From contig OY720349.1 in NCBI GenBank assembly GCA_963082975.1, forward strand, positions 63,362,501 through 63,426,500: a DNA stretch of 64,000 nucleotides. The letters are read 5' to 3'. The position numbers were made by a program, and so were the translations under genes. This stretch comes from Labia minor. Taxonomy: Eukaryota > Arthropoda > Insecta > Dermaptera > Spongiphoridae. This document shows positions 33,698 through 44,294 of this stretch, one piece after another (the first letter of the stretch is position 1; each line of letters begins with the position of its first letter). Under the pieces are notes generated by a model. The model saw only the letters and a list, made by a program, of their open reading frames with translations, had not been told where the DNA came from and did not search any database.

Positions 33698-34590
33698 CAG
33701 TGGTGCCTCGCATAACGAACGCCTCGCACAGCGAATGCTGCACACAACGAACCATAATAAACTAAATTTCATGATTCATACAACGAACTTCGTTTCACAC
33801 AACGAACTCGCCCGAGCTTCCACGATCGCTGCCGTTGTATTGCATCCCCTTGCGCAGGCACTGCAGGCAGTCATTATAGTCACTGCACTTAACTTAAAAA
33901 CGTATCGCGGCAATCGTTCTTCATTACCATATTCAATTATCACTATCATTCAATATTTTTTTTATATCATGGCTTCGAAAAAAAGCAGGAAGGTGATTTC
34001 TGTTGAAATAAAACAGGAAATAATTAGAAGGAGTGAATCTGGGGTAAAACAGTGTGCCCTCGTCAAAGAGTTTGGCCTCAGCAAGACAACTATTTACACC
34101 ATTTTGACAAATAAGGATGCAATCAAATCAGCCAAAGTAGCCAAAGGAGTATCAAAATTATTTCATGAAAAACATAGGTCTTCAATCCACGAGGAAATGG
34201 AGAGGCTATTAGCGATTTGGATCAAGGACAGGCAGGTGAAAGGTGACGTAACAACCAAAAATATTATCTGTCAAAAAGCCAAGAGAATTTATGACGATCT
34301 AAAGAAAAACGTCCCTGGAAGTAGCAGCAATCAAGATAATGATGAAGAATTCAAAGCCAGCAGAGGGTGGTTTTTTAGATTTAATTATGTTTTTTTCTAA
34401 ATATGTATCTAAATAAAAATAGTAAAAAAATTTTATCTTTTATTATGTCATCTTACCATATTTTATGCTACAGAACGAATTATTTTTTTTCACATGTATT
34501 GTTATGGGAAAACGCGTTTCACATAACGAACTTTTCGCATAACGAACTTGCTCCTGGAACGAATTAAGTTCGTTGTGTGAGGCACCACTG
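33698..34590 (+). mobile_element. Tigger/pogo element, catalytic domain deleted
   Basis: Inverted termini CAGTGGTGCCTCGCATAACG and, from the other strand, CAGTGGTGCCTCACACAACG are flanked by TA. Subterminal 'ataacgaac'/'acaacgaac' motifs recur about eight times near both ends, as expected for transposase binding sites. At 893 bp the element is too short for a full Tigger (about 2.4 kb). It retains one intact frame coding for the DNA-binding domain only (see CDS at 33969). Confidence 0.93.
33969..34400 (+). CDS. Tigger transposase DNA-binding domain, stand-alone ORF
   Basis: I chose the ATG at 33969 because MASKKSRK is the natural start of CENP-B-like transposases; the frame extends further upstream into terminal repeats. 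Residues about 8-60 form the first helix-turn-helix (IKQEIIRRSESGVKQCALVK, then EFGLSKTTIYTIL). Residues about 65-140 match the second, Tc5/CENP-B-type HTH (HEEMERLLAIWIKDRQVKGD, then FKASRGWFFRF). The frame ends soon afterwards. The DDE catalytic domain is missing, leaving about 143 residues. Such a protein could bind the element's ends without cutting, but expression is unknown. Confidence 0.85.
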   Translation: MASKKSRKVISVEIKQEIIRRSESGVKQCALVKEFGLSKTTIYTILTNKDAIKSAKVAKGVSKLFHEKHRSSIHEEMERLLAIWIKDRQVKGDVTTKNIICQKAKRIYDDLKKNVPGSSSNQDNDEEFKASRGWFFRFNYVFF

Positions 34591-35079
34591 TATTTAAAAA
34601 TTTTAATAAGTAAATATACACATTTTTATTAAAAAAATAAATATTGACAATATTTTTCATACGGAAGTAAAGAAAAAAAACATAATTTCAAAAATGTATA
34701 TTTATTATTCATTTAAATAATTTTAATCACTTATATTGTGTCGAAACAACAAATAAACCTCATTAATTTATTTTCTTATCATTCGGATAATTTGGCACAA
34801 TCAAATAAAAATAAAAGATTTGATACATTCCAGTACATAAACCTGTGATTTGCACAAACTATTCCAAATATTCTGCACATTAAATTTTTATTTAATTCAA
34901 GAGTGAAAAAAGTGAAGAGAATTTCAACATATTTTTTATTCTATTTTCTCTATAAATAAATAAATAATTTACTTTCAAATTTTCAAATGAAATGCATTGA
35001 ACTGAAAAGTGACATTCAGTTGAAAGGAAAATTATTACCTAATCCGCAATATATTATCCTAGTTTTCACAATCTGCTTG
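34591..35079. other. AT-rich DNA, no gene seen
   Basis: No supported feature. Confidence 0.5.
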
Positions 35080-35235
35080 CTCTATTAATATGTTCAGCTT
35101 TTGGTAATTATTTTCAAGAATGAAGCATACAAAAAACAAAAATAGAACCAAGATCAATGACAAACATCTTAAAAATGCATTAAGAATTTCACCCTCGTTT
35201 GTTGAACTCGATATTGATTTGCTTGTATAAAAGCA
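35080..35235 (+). pseudogene. hAT transposase C-terminus, remnant
   Basis: The plus strand reads SMFSFGN, then FSRMKHTKNKNRTK, INDKHLKNALRISPSF and ELDIDLLV, with stops interrupting. This matches the C-terminal dimerisation region of hAT/ZBED-type transposases (F..MK..KS..R..L.D.HL...LRI......DID.L). Only the last 50 or so residues are recognisable. Confidence 0.75.
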
Positions 35236-35647
35236 AATTCACGCTTTTATATTAATTGGAATTTTTTCCATCTTTATGAAATTCCAACTAAATGAAATGA
35301 AACTTTTACAATTCTAAAATAAATATGCACCTATACTTACTTATCTAATTAAAATTAATTAATTAATAAAATTAGGTAGGGTTAATTTTTATTTCAATAA
35401 GTTGAAAAAATATTGTATCTGTGGTTCAGGAAATTATTTTTCTTTGTATGTGTCCCCCAAATGGTCATAACTTTAGACACCTATGATTTTAACTATATTA
35501 TATGTTTATTTTAATTTTATTGGCTTCCATTCATTTTAGCAATATTTGCAATTATTTAATTAAGTCCTTAAAAAATTAACTATTATATTTAAAATAAATT
35601 TTAAAGACGTTAAGGTAAATATCTCTATTTTAATAGATCTATTCCAA

Positions 35648-35706
35648 CGGTGGCCAAACCGTGGCTTGCGAGCCATATGTGGCTTTTTGGATTTATTGTG
35701 CTCAAT
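35648..35706. mobile_element. hAT terminal fragment
   Basis: The phrase ggtggccaaaccgtggcttg followed by cgagccatatgtggcttttt is typical of the first 50 bases of hAT elements of the 'CAGGGGTGGCCAA' kind. The outermost bases are degraded (aac in place of CAGgg). It could be an end of the element whose transposase C-terminus lies at 35080-35235. It is cut off by RepB. Confidence 0.55.
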
Positions 35707-35710
35707 TAAA

Positions 35711-35822
35711 ATAAGCTGGAGTGTCTCCACTCGACTATCTCGCAATTTGAATTGGATTAAATAACATAACATGTTATATTTAAATTAATTATAAATTATA
35801 AATTAATAAATAATATTTATTA
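35711..35822 (+). repeat. RepB fragment
   Basis: Starts AAGCTGGAGTGTCTCCACTC, which contains a perfect small hairpin (GAGTG-TCTC-CACTC, 35719-35732), followed by 'gactatctcgcaatttgaat' and AT-rich sequence up to 'aataatatttatta'. Shared with 44295, 45855 and (reverse) 50192. Confidence 0.75.
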
Positions 35823-36382
35823 GAATTTTAAATAGTTCATTTTATTAAGATAATTAAATAAATTAATTTTTATTATCTCTTAGTTAGATATGTATATAAA
35901 ATATATAATAATATACAAATATTGCAATCGGATAATTATTGATAGGTATAGTCAGTGGCGCAACCAGGGGGGGGTTTTGGGGGTCAAAACCCCCCCCCAG
36001 GAGAGAAAAAAATATACATTGCTGTATATCATGTACTATATTACAAATAGAAAAGAAAAAATATAATCCTTCTTTTTATTTGAAAAAAAAATAATTCATA
36101 AAGTATAATTTAGTGTATAATAAGTAAGTTTATTTTATTTTAAAATAATTTTAACAAAAATAAAAATTGCTTATTTTTTCGTACAGAATTAATTATAAGA
36201 AATAAAAAATTATTTTATTATTTCTCCTAAATCATAAAAAACAAAAGACTTAATATAAGATTACTAGATGATTGTGAAATTTTCCAATTTGACTATTATT
36301 TAAATATAAAATAAAGAAAAATATTACTCAAATTCTAAATATTTCATAAAAACTATGAAGCGAAGACTAATTTTTTCAAAAT

Positions 36383-37544
36383 GGAAACGGGTAAAAATCC
36401 CTAAAGGAAAATATCCATAAAAGTCAAAACTCTTTCTCCCTAAAACCAAATATCCCTAAAAAGAAAAATCCTTAAAACCGAAAATCCCTAAATAAAAATA
36501 TCCATGACTGAAAAAATCACTAAAAAGAAAATTTTTCATTTTTGTATTAATTTTAATTGTGATTAAGAAAATTTAATTACAAGGTGAGCATGACACCCAG
36601 TTGCCTGAGACACGACCTCCCAAGGAGGTAATCGAGCCTGGACCGAAAGTAGGGAAAAATATGTAAAAAAATACATACATATGGCCCAGACACGTGATTT
36701 TTCCAAAAAAATAGGGGTGTCAAATTCGTATGTAAAATAAAGGGAATTTACTCAAATTTCGTTTATTAGCATACGTTTTAATAGCTTAATGATTCCAAAT
36801 ACAAAATACACCATTTGCACCGTATATTTCACCAGGGAATATATAACGCAATTTGTGAAATTTACAATCATCAGAGGTTGTCTTTTTCATTGTGCTCAAT
36901 TCATTTATAGAAACATCAAATCAATGCCAGAAGTTTTGAAGCTCTATAATGATATAGATAATCCTGACAACTCCACTCATTTACAAACTCTTGCAGCTTT
37001 GATTTTGGTACCACCATCAAAAGTCATTGTAGCCTACCAAGCATTAGCTGGACGACCAACAGGGCAAAACTTCGTGATCTTTTTTCTTCCTTCGAGCGCA
37101 CTTGGCTAAGTGAACAATTTTTGGCTGGCTTTTATGACCCCGAATTCGACATTGGAACATTGGAACATCTACGATGCCACTTTGATGGGTTTACCTCGAA
37201 CAAACAATGCAGTAGAAGGTTATAAGATATCAGTATGGGTCACCTGATTAAGCAAATCCATATTGAGCATAACCTTATCTCTTTGGAAATCTGTCGTGAT
37301 GTTCTTGGTAAGAAGCCTGATCCACCAAGGAAACGATTCAGCGACTCGCATGATGAGCTTCTGACCATAATGAAGGCAAACCATGAAAAATGGGACGCTA
37401 AAAAACCAGATGGAACAGATGTGATGACACCAAGCATAACTACCTCATTCAAGTCTCTTCGGCTTTTCATTATTAAATAAGTACAAAAAAATTAGGGAAA
37501 TTTTTTATTTAGGGATTTTTTCTAAGGGATTTTTACATGATTTC
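36383..37544 (+). mobile_element. Mutator-like element (MULE) nested in the hAT element
   Basis: The imperfect inverted ends both begin with G and run into GTAAAAATCCC (15 of 19 positions match). The direct 9-mer TTTCAAAAT flanks both sides (36374-36382 and 37545-37553), the 9-bp duplication typical of Mutator. Near the left end a 'aaaatatccctaaaa' phrase repeats several times. The interior carries transposase remnants (see 36789-37480). Confidence 0.85.
36789..37480 (+). pseudogene. MULE transposase, C-terminal part, broken
   Basis: The plus strand reads RGCLFHCAQFIYRNIKSM, LQTLAALILVP and YQALAGRP, then after a frame change a FYDPEFDIGTLEHL-like segment and finally ISLEICRDVLGKKPDPPR to a Lys-rich end. 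This is the order seen in the MULE domain proteins of animals (GC..HF.Q...R..., PR.NN..E). The N-terminal zinc finger and first catalytic Asp are not seen. Frame changes and stops divide it, so it is a dead copy. Confidence 0.72.
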
Positions 37545-37591
37545 TTTCAAAATATCCTGCCACTACGGGCGGACGAAAAGCTTTCGAACTT

Positions 37592-38705
37592 GGGGTGTCC
37601 CATAAGTTTCTTCGCTTTTTTTGATGCAAAATGAATACACGATATTTGTTGGTTAAGGTTGATTTATTATGTTATGTATGAACCATTCTGTTCTATAACC
37701 TTCTTCCATCTCCCAGGAAGCCTGATTATGCCCTCTTTCCAAAATAGTTGAGGCTTACTTTCAAAATATTCATTTAGGTGCGTTTTTATTTCGATTATGG
37801 ATTTGAAAGATTTACCACGGAGAGAGATTTTTAAGGAGAGGAACAAGTAATAATCGAATGGAGGAAGGTATGGGGAGTATGGAGGATGAGGTAGAACGTC
37901 CCAATCAAACTGTAATAATATTTGCCTTACGATCAACGCAATAAGCGGCCTTGCGTTGCCGTGATGGAATACTACACCTCGTCGGTTCGCCAATTCTTGC
38001 CGTTTTTCTGCTATAGCGGTTTTTAGTTAATTCAGTTGATTGCAATATTTGTCAGCATTGATCATATCACCTTCAGGAAGGAGCTCGTAGTACAGTACAC
38101 GCTTCCAGTCCCATCAAATGCACAAAAGAACCTTCTTCGGATGAAGCCCAGACTTCGCAACAGTTGAAGGTCTATTTTCTTTAGACCAAATCCGTTTTCG
38201 ATCCACATTTTGATACAAAATCCAAGTCTCGTCTCCAGTGACAAGACTCTTTAAGAAATGATTTCTTTTGTGTCGCTGTAGAAGCAAATCGCACGTAGGG
38301 ACGCGCTTTATAAGGCCGGTCTCCGTCAATTGGTGTGGAACCCAAGCTTCATATCGACTCGCCTATCCCATTTTGATTAAATGCTTATGTGCCGTTGTTT
38401 TGGGAATGTTAGTTTCACCAGCTATCTCGCGCACACTGTATCGTGGATTTTCAGCATGCACAGTCTTGATAATATCCGTCGTTGCTGGGTGGCCAGCTCT
38501 AAATTTCTTAAACCAATTGCGGACGGTCCTAATAGTCGAAGCACCAATCCCGTAAACGGTGCAAATCTCTTCTGCCGCAAATGATCTTTTGGCTCTCCAT
38601 AGTAGAAAAATTTTAAAGAGACTTTGTCACCAACGAAACGAATTGTGAAAAAGCTCTGGGATGATTAAATAAGATGCCATAAACGGCTAAGAGATAAGCC
38701 TGCAT

Positions 38706-38747
<42 letters not shown>

Positions 38748-38802
38748 ATAGGCAGTTAGATTCATTCATAGCGTGACGCGGAAAAAACTTATGGGACAAC
38801 CT
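37592..38802 (-). mobile_element. Near full-length mariner, inactive, nested in the hAT element
   Basis: Ends GGGGTGTCCCATAAGTTTCT and, from the other strand, AGGTTGTCCCATAAGTTTTT bound about 1.2 kb. The minus strand encodes a mariner transposase in order: HTH segment (AEEICTVYGIGAS), SVREIAGETNIP, WVPHQL, VTGDETWILY (first catalytic Asp), then NRRGVVFHHGNARP, PYSPYLPPFDYYLF (third catalytic Asp) and a C-terminus ending about 37667. The second catalytic Asp is Gly (HGNARP where HDNARP is usual), exactly 34 residues before the third. Stops interrupt the frame and a (TA)n tract (38707-38744) lies in the 5' leader. Clearly inactive. Confidence 0.92.
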
Positions 38803-39565
38803 AATAGTTTTTTATAAATAACTCCTTTATTATTAAGATTAGGTAAAAATGAATATAATGAAACTTTTAGTAAATTCGAATCCCTATAAATTTAATACGA
38901 TAGTATGATAATTCTCATAAAAATCGGTATTTATTGAGAAAATCAATAAAATATGCTTTGACACATCTTTAAACTACCCTTACTTATGGTCCGATCTTGT
39001 CCAACAACAATCCAATCCCCGCCCATCATTCCCAAAAAAACATCTAAATATCAAATTTCAATACAATATCTCATTTTGTTTAGACGTAATCTCGGTAACG
39101 AGCCGGTTCAAAAAATTTTTTTTGCAGTTTTGGATTCAGAACCGTCTGAAAAGTGAAAATCTCAAAGAATCTCGGAGCAAAAATTTTCAAAATTTTCCGA
39201 TCATCGTATAAGCTATCCTTATTTCATGAGGAAAGCTAAAATAATTTACTTATAGCTGGAAAAAAATATTTTCTTTCTAAAACTGTGAATACGAGTAAAT
39301 AAAATACAAAATTAAATTTTTTTGCCAGATTTTGTAAAATCAGTGTTTCATTTACAAAACTTTTTTAAATATTTAATATAAAAAAAAATCTTAATGAAAA
39401 TTTGTCTTTGAGAGAGCCCGGGGGGGGGGGGCGCCATAGGAAGGTGGAGCGGCTAGTCAAAACCCCCCCCCCAGGATCAAATCCTGGTTGCGCCACTGGG
39501 TATAGTTAATACCAGGACACGAAAACTTGCAAATTTGTATCTAGAAGGAAATCAAAAATTTTAAA

Positions 39566-39873
39566 ATAAGTTGACCAAGCACAGAACCGACCGACGGTTT
39601 GAAATAAATTAATTTCCAGGTAGTGTGAAAATAACCCTTCCTTTCTTATCGTCGTTCTGTAATACTACCACTTCCGGTTTTCGGATATATACCAAAAGTT
39701 GATCAATTTATCATACTGATGCATTAAGTAAATATACCAAATTTTATCAAAATCCGTTGAGCCGTTCAAGCTGAACACATCGATACGGACGAATGGACAG
39801 AAGGACAGACATCATGCTAAAAATACTTTTTTCTATTAACAAAATGCATGGATTCGTGGAGATATGTAAAAAT
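39566..39873 (-). repeat. RepA copy, internally deleted
   Basis: Carries the GACC...-CGAACCGACCGACGG-like end (mutated hairpin), 'cttccggttttcgga', a GGACGAATGGACAGA tract, 'catgctaaaaatac' and the 'gattcgtggagatatgtaaa' module, but lacks about half of the standard length. Confidence 0.8.
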
Positions 39874-40249
39874 ACTTGTTGATCAAATATATTATTTATA
39901 TTATAAATAACCTTAGAATATTATTTTATTTTAATATACATATCTGAATAGAGGTACACACTTCTTGATATTGTTTGTCTATCAAATATAATTTAATTTG
40001 AAGCTATGTGGTTTGGTTTCAAAGTAATTTACTTTTTTTACTTTATACTCCTTTTACTAGGTTCACTATCTTAAAATGTTTATGGTGAACTTTATTAACT
40101 TATCTAATAATTTGAAATTTTCTCATAAAAATAAGTATTTTTATTTTTTTAAAAAAAAAGACAAATAAATTGATAAAACTATAAAATGAGAAAACAAAAT
40201 AATTTATTATAGGAAATCAGTTTGAATGCACTGGATATGCAGTTTTATT
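39874..40249. other. AT-rich DNA, no gene seen
   Basis: No supported feature. Confidence 0.5.
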
Positions 40250-40433
40250 TATTTATTTTTTTGTTTATGATAAACATGCGTGGGGACTTTGTAAGAAAAT
40301 TTTCGAGTAGGCGATCCAGCTCTATACCAAGCCAAATAAGAGTGGCATATGCGGCCCAACATCAGAGTCAGTCTAATAACAAGTGGATTTAATACATGAT
40401 CAACCAACAGAAAAGAGAACAACTCAAATAAAA
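40250..40433 (+). promoter_or_regulatory. GC-richer leader before a candidate exon
   Basis: Composition jumps above background from about 40262. TCAGT near 40217 resembles an arthropod initiator. It would serve as promoter/5' untranslated DNA for the candidate exon that follows. Speculative. Confidence 0.22.
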
Positions 40434-40524
40434 ATGGTGACTGTTTTTGAATCGCGTGGAATTCGATTTGTGGAAAGGGTGATTGAAAACAGTTCAACAA
40501 CATTTCGGCCCAAATTTGAAAGAG
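40434..40524 (+). CDS. Candidate first coding exon, unknown gene
   Basis: An ATG in context aaaaATGG opens a 30-codon frame (MVTVFESRGIRFVERVIENS, then TTFRPKFER plus one base) ending at a strong splice donor, AGAG/gtgagt. The residue mix is protein-like and the GC-richer block ends exactly where the donor lies, as at an exon border. I do not recognise the product and found no convincing next exon, only a weak possibility near 40995. It could also be a relic of an inserted sequence. Confidence 0.33.
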
Positions 40525-41439
40525 GTGAGTAAATATTTTGAAAATTGAATTATAATTTTTTTTTTTATTTTAATATATGTATTTGTGTTCGTGTGCTAAT
40601 TCAAATTTAACCAGCCTTAACCAGCCTATATTTAATTGTATTATTGAATTAGATTATACTTATATTAAATTATTGAACTTTGCCAAGGGTCGTCACTCTA
40701 GTAACATTTAAAATACATAAAATTATTTAAACATTCTTTAACACACCTCAGTTTCTGAGTTTGGTCAATCTATAGTCCCGGAATATATATTTAGTACAAA
40801 TAACCTCATTTTTTCGTAACCTATCCAATTTATTTTATAAGAACTATGAATGTAGTTTAAAGGAAAATGCGGAAATCATATCATAATACAAAATTTGACA
40901 TTTTAGTTCTAATTTGGTTTTCAAAATACTAAGAATCGATTCCTGATATTTTTATAATGTACACATACATAAGTATATTATGTAGTATATGGTAGAGGGT
41001 GAAGAAGACAGAGTTGACACCGATTATGTTCATTTTTGCAAAAAGCTATTGTTAATTAGTTTTTATTATTTTCATTTCTCGTGTTCTCTTCATGTGTATT
41101 ATCTAAACAAATTTTAAATGGAAATTTTTTGAAATTATATCTTAAGTCATTATAAGTAATGTAAACAATTATCTGCCAATGAGAAATATAAATCAATATC
41201 GATATTAAGAATTATAATATATTATCATTTATATCTTATTTTCATTACTTTTTATAAATCATATTTAGAATAAAACATCTGGGAATGAATGCTAAGAAGC
41301 ATTACTATCAACGAACTTTTATTCATATTTATCACAAAATTGCATAAATAATTCCAATTTATATGATCTTAATATATTGGCAGAATTAGATCAATAATGG
41401 AGAGAGCAAAAAATATTCAAAAATAGATATTTATTTTCG
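40525..41439. other. AT-rich DNA, no gene seen
   Basis: A slightly coding-like patch at about 40993-41050 follows the candidate exon but has a poor acceptor. Otherwise nothing. Confidence 0.4.
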
Positions 41440-41839
41440 GGATTCGTTCTTTTTTCAGACTTATAAAGTTGATCTTTATTGCGTTCTTCACTACGAAACT
41501 CTGAATCAGATCGTTTTATAGCCATATATTTTTGAGTGTTTTCACGCGTTCTTGACAGCAATATTCAAATTCCGATCTTTTTGTAAACTTATAAAGTTGA
41601 TCTTTACTGCGTTCTTGAGTGCGATATTCTAAGTCAGTTCGTTTTATAGTCATATACTTTTGAGTGTTTTCACGTTCTTGTCTGCAATATTCGGAATCGG
41701 TTCTTTTTTCAGTTTTACAAACTAGATCTTTATAGCGTTCTTAACTACGGTATTCGGAATCGTTTCTTTTTTGTTTTATTCTTTCTCTGTCTCTTTTTCG
41801 CTTTTCATCAGGAAAGTCCCAATCTTTCTCCATATTGAA
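41440..41839 (-). pseudogene. Decayed ORF with repeated KR..SEYR..ER motifs
   Basis: On the minus strand an ATG at 41839 opens MEKDWDFPDEKRKRDRERIK. It is followed by four or five variations of KR.DSEYR.QER, spaced alternately by roughly 20 residues. At DNA level the phrases 'acttataaagttgatcttta', 'gcgttctt' and 'tgagtgttttcacg' recur. The reading frame is broken. Such Lys/Arg/Glu repeats occur next to replication proteins of some mobile elements, but I cannot name the family. Confidence 0.5.
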
Positions 41840-42314
41840 AATAAATAAATTGTTATGTAATGCCGAATACGGCTATATGCATTTGATAAATAAATAAATA
41901 TTTGAAATATATTCATAACACTAAAAATTAACGTAAGTTATTAATTAATATTTATTATAATTTAAATTAAAATATAAATAATAATTTATATAATTTAATT
42001 TATAATTTATAATAAATAATAATTAATAATAAATATAATTTATATAATTTATAATTATAATTATAATGATACGATCTAAGATGCGCTGAAAAACATCGCT
42101 TATTTATAATTATGCCCTGAAAATATGGGAAATTTTCAACTTTGATCGCCGATTTGACCATGTTCCCAACCGAATTTTAAAAATCCAAGACCACTTTACA
42201 ATAACACTTTTTAAGCTCTACTCGAATCCAAAATCAAAATTTAAAAAATCGAAAATTTTTGGCGACAGACACACAGATATATAGATTTTATAAACGAACT
42301 AAAAGTTGGTTGAA
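41840..42314. other. AT-rich DNA with a RepA-style module
   Basis: The segment about 42060-42305 ends in 'gacagacacacagatata' after a stretch of 'aaaatcgaaaattttt'. It resembles the GACA-bearing cores of RepA, RepC, RepE and RepI but is not a clear copy of any. It directly abuts a RepA copy. Confidence 0.35.
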
Positions 42315-42970
42315 TAAGTTGACCTGTGGCCAGGTCCGAACCGACCGACGGTTTGAAGTAAATTAATTTCCAGCTACAGAAACAATTTCAAATAATTTTA
42401 ATATATCTGTAATGTAATAAAAAACAGATATGGATAGAACATAAATATTTTTAATTTTATTTTATTTATAATATATAGCTGAAGTAGCCGGCGTTACCCG
42501 GCGATACCCGAGGCTGTGACGTCATGAAGGGCTGGGTGACGTCATATAATTTTAAATTAAGAAAAACATAATGAAGATGATTTTTCCCGAGGATAAAACC
42601 AATACATTCGTGGTGATATGTAAAAAAATCTCCTCATGTGAAATTTAGTGTGAAAATAACCCTTCCCTTCCTATCGTCGATCGCTAATACTACCACTTCC
42701 GGTTTCCGGATTTGTACCAAAAGTTGATCAATTCATCCCACTGATGCATTAAGTAAATATACCAAATTTCATCAAAATCGGTTGAGCCGTTCAGGCTGTA
42801 CACATCTATACGGACGGACGGACAGACGGACGGACGGACGGACAGACATCATGCTAAAAATACTTTTTTCTGTTAAGAAAATGCATGATTCGTGGAGATA
42901 TGTAAAAATCTCCACATGTGAAATTTGGTGTGAAAACAATACCTCCCTTACTATCGTCGGTCGGTAAAAA
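42315..42970 (-). repeat. RepA copy, full length
   Basis: The best-preserved copy. It starts with the perfect hairpin GACCTGTGGCCAGGTC (42321-42336) plus CGAACCGACCGACGG, has 'tagctgaagtagccggcgtt', tgacgtca motifs, the long GGACGGACGGACAGACGG tract, doubled 'gtgaaattt[a/g]gtgtgaaaa' modules and ends CGTCGGTCGGTAAAAA. Length about 650 bp. Confidence 0.9.
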
Positions 42971-43449
42971 TAATATTTACGATAAAATGTTAAATGGTCT
43001 TCTCGAATAATTCAATTTTGACAAGTTCATGGGCTCTTTTGGAAATTTCATTCAATTTCAATTAAAATATAAATAAATGCAAAGTTTGAATAACTACTGT
43101 TTAATAAAAAAATATTTTTTTATAATTTTTAAATTATACCGATAAATACAAACAAACGACTTGTTGAATGGATTATTAGGAATGAAAAATGGATCCATTT
43201 TTTTATGAAGGGAACTTTTAACAAATAAATATTTTAATAGTCTATTTATAAGTAATTTTTCATAAGTTTGGCTGTTGTATTTTAAATGTTTCATTTTTAA
43301 AATATATATTTATATATAGAATATTTTAGAAACAAATATATTTAATTAACATAACTTTATATAAAAAAAAACTGAATTCACTTATAAAACTTCCACTCTC
43401 TAAATAAAACGTTTAAAAAAAGTTTATTTAAAAATCGCAAATTTTTAAA
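42971..43449. other. AT-rich DNA, no gene seen
   Basis: No supported feature. Confidence 0.5.
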
Positions 43450-43670
43450 ATACACAGCCAGCCCGTTATTTCAACATCCCTCCCACACGGATGCACTTTT
43501 CATGGTTTGCTAGTGAAAAATGTGGTCCGCCCACACATTCCACCTCACTGAAAATTTATTATAAGGATAGATAATGATGACGATAGAGCTGTTGTTGTTG
43601 ATGCTGTTGCTAGTAGTAGTGGGGCAGCTTTTTTGCGTTGGGCTAAGTGACCTTGGGTACTACGAGTATA
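43450..43670. other. GC-richer island, function unknown
   Basis: Composition is raised sharply, with a GTTGTTGTTGATGCTGTTGC tract and AGTAGTAGT. Read on the minus strand the tract would give Gln/His-rich codons but stops interrupt. It could be a regulatory island, an untranslated exon or an old insertion. Confidence 0.3.
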
Positions 43671-44093
43671 TATCTATCATGTAAAAAAAGACACACCTTA
43701 AAAACAGAAGAAAGCCAAACAAGCCCATAGAATTTATTGTTATTCTTATGAAGCAACTAATCTTACATGTAAAATTCGTTTTTTGATAAATCTTAAATCG
43801 GGTCTTTTTTTATTTAACAAAACTTATTTTATTTATTTTTAATAAAAATTTGATGTTTTTAAAAAAGATTTTAAGACAAATTTAAAATTGATATAATCTT
43901 TTTTATGTATGATTTAATGTTATTAAAATTAATATATTTACTTTTTAATATATATAAATAATAATTTTAAATTAGCGTATCATATAATTTTATTTACAAA
44001 CTATTTACTCTTCAGAAGTCCACCCTCGGAGCTTCTCCCTTCGGTGTGGTGTTTAAGATTTTTGTTTTTATTATATATACTTTCCTTCTGTAT
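43671..44093. other. AT-rich DNA, no gene seen
   Basis: No supported feature. Confidence 0.5.
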
Positions 44094-44294
44094 TTACTTA
44101 ATGCATCAGTATGATGAATTGATCAACTTTTGATGATAATCCGGAAACCGGAAGTGGTGGTATTACCAATCGACGAAAGAAAGGGAAGGGTTATTTTCAC
44201 ACCAAATTTCAGATGAGATTTTTTACATATCTCAACAAATCATGCACTTTGTATTGGTTTTATCCTCGGGTAAATCATCTTCATTAGTTTGTTT
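44094..44294 (+). repeat. RepA fragment truncated by RepBC
   Basis: Matches the RepA second half ('atgcatcagtatgatgaattg', 'ccggaaaccggaagtgg', 'gggttattttcacaccaaat'). It stops at 44294, where RepBC starts in the middle of its own sequence, so the junction is a recombination or deletion point. Confidence 0.8.

Larger units (their letters stand above)
35953..39498. mobile_element. hAT element hosting a MULE and a mariner
   Basis: Ends are CAGTGGCGCAACCAGG at the left and CCTGGTTGCGCCACTG at the right, each followed inward by G- or C-runs and a 'gtcaaaaccccc' motif. The flanks are identical octamers GGTATAGT (35945-35952 and 39499-39506), diagnostic for hAT. Two other elements lie inside. Removing them leaves about 1.2 kb without recognisable hAT transposase, so the host element is non-autonomous. 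Confidence 0.9.

Noticed and set aside
36000-36380. hAT transposase coding sequence in the host hAT element
   Set aside because: The sequence between the terminus and the nested MULE is AT-rich with no frame or motif of a hAT transposase.
42782-42845. GGACGGACGGACAGACGG tract as an independent microsatellite
   Set aside because: It recurs at the same place in each RepA copy, so it is part of the repeat.
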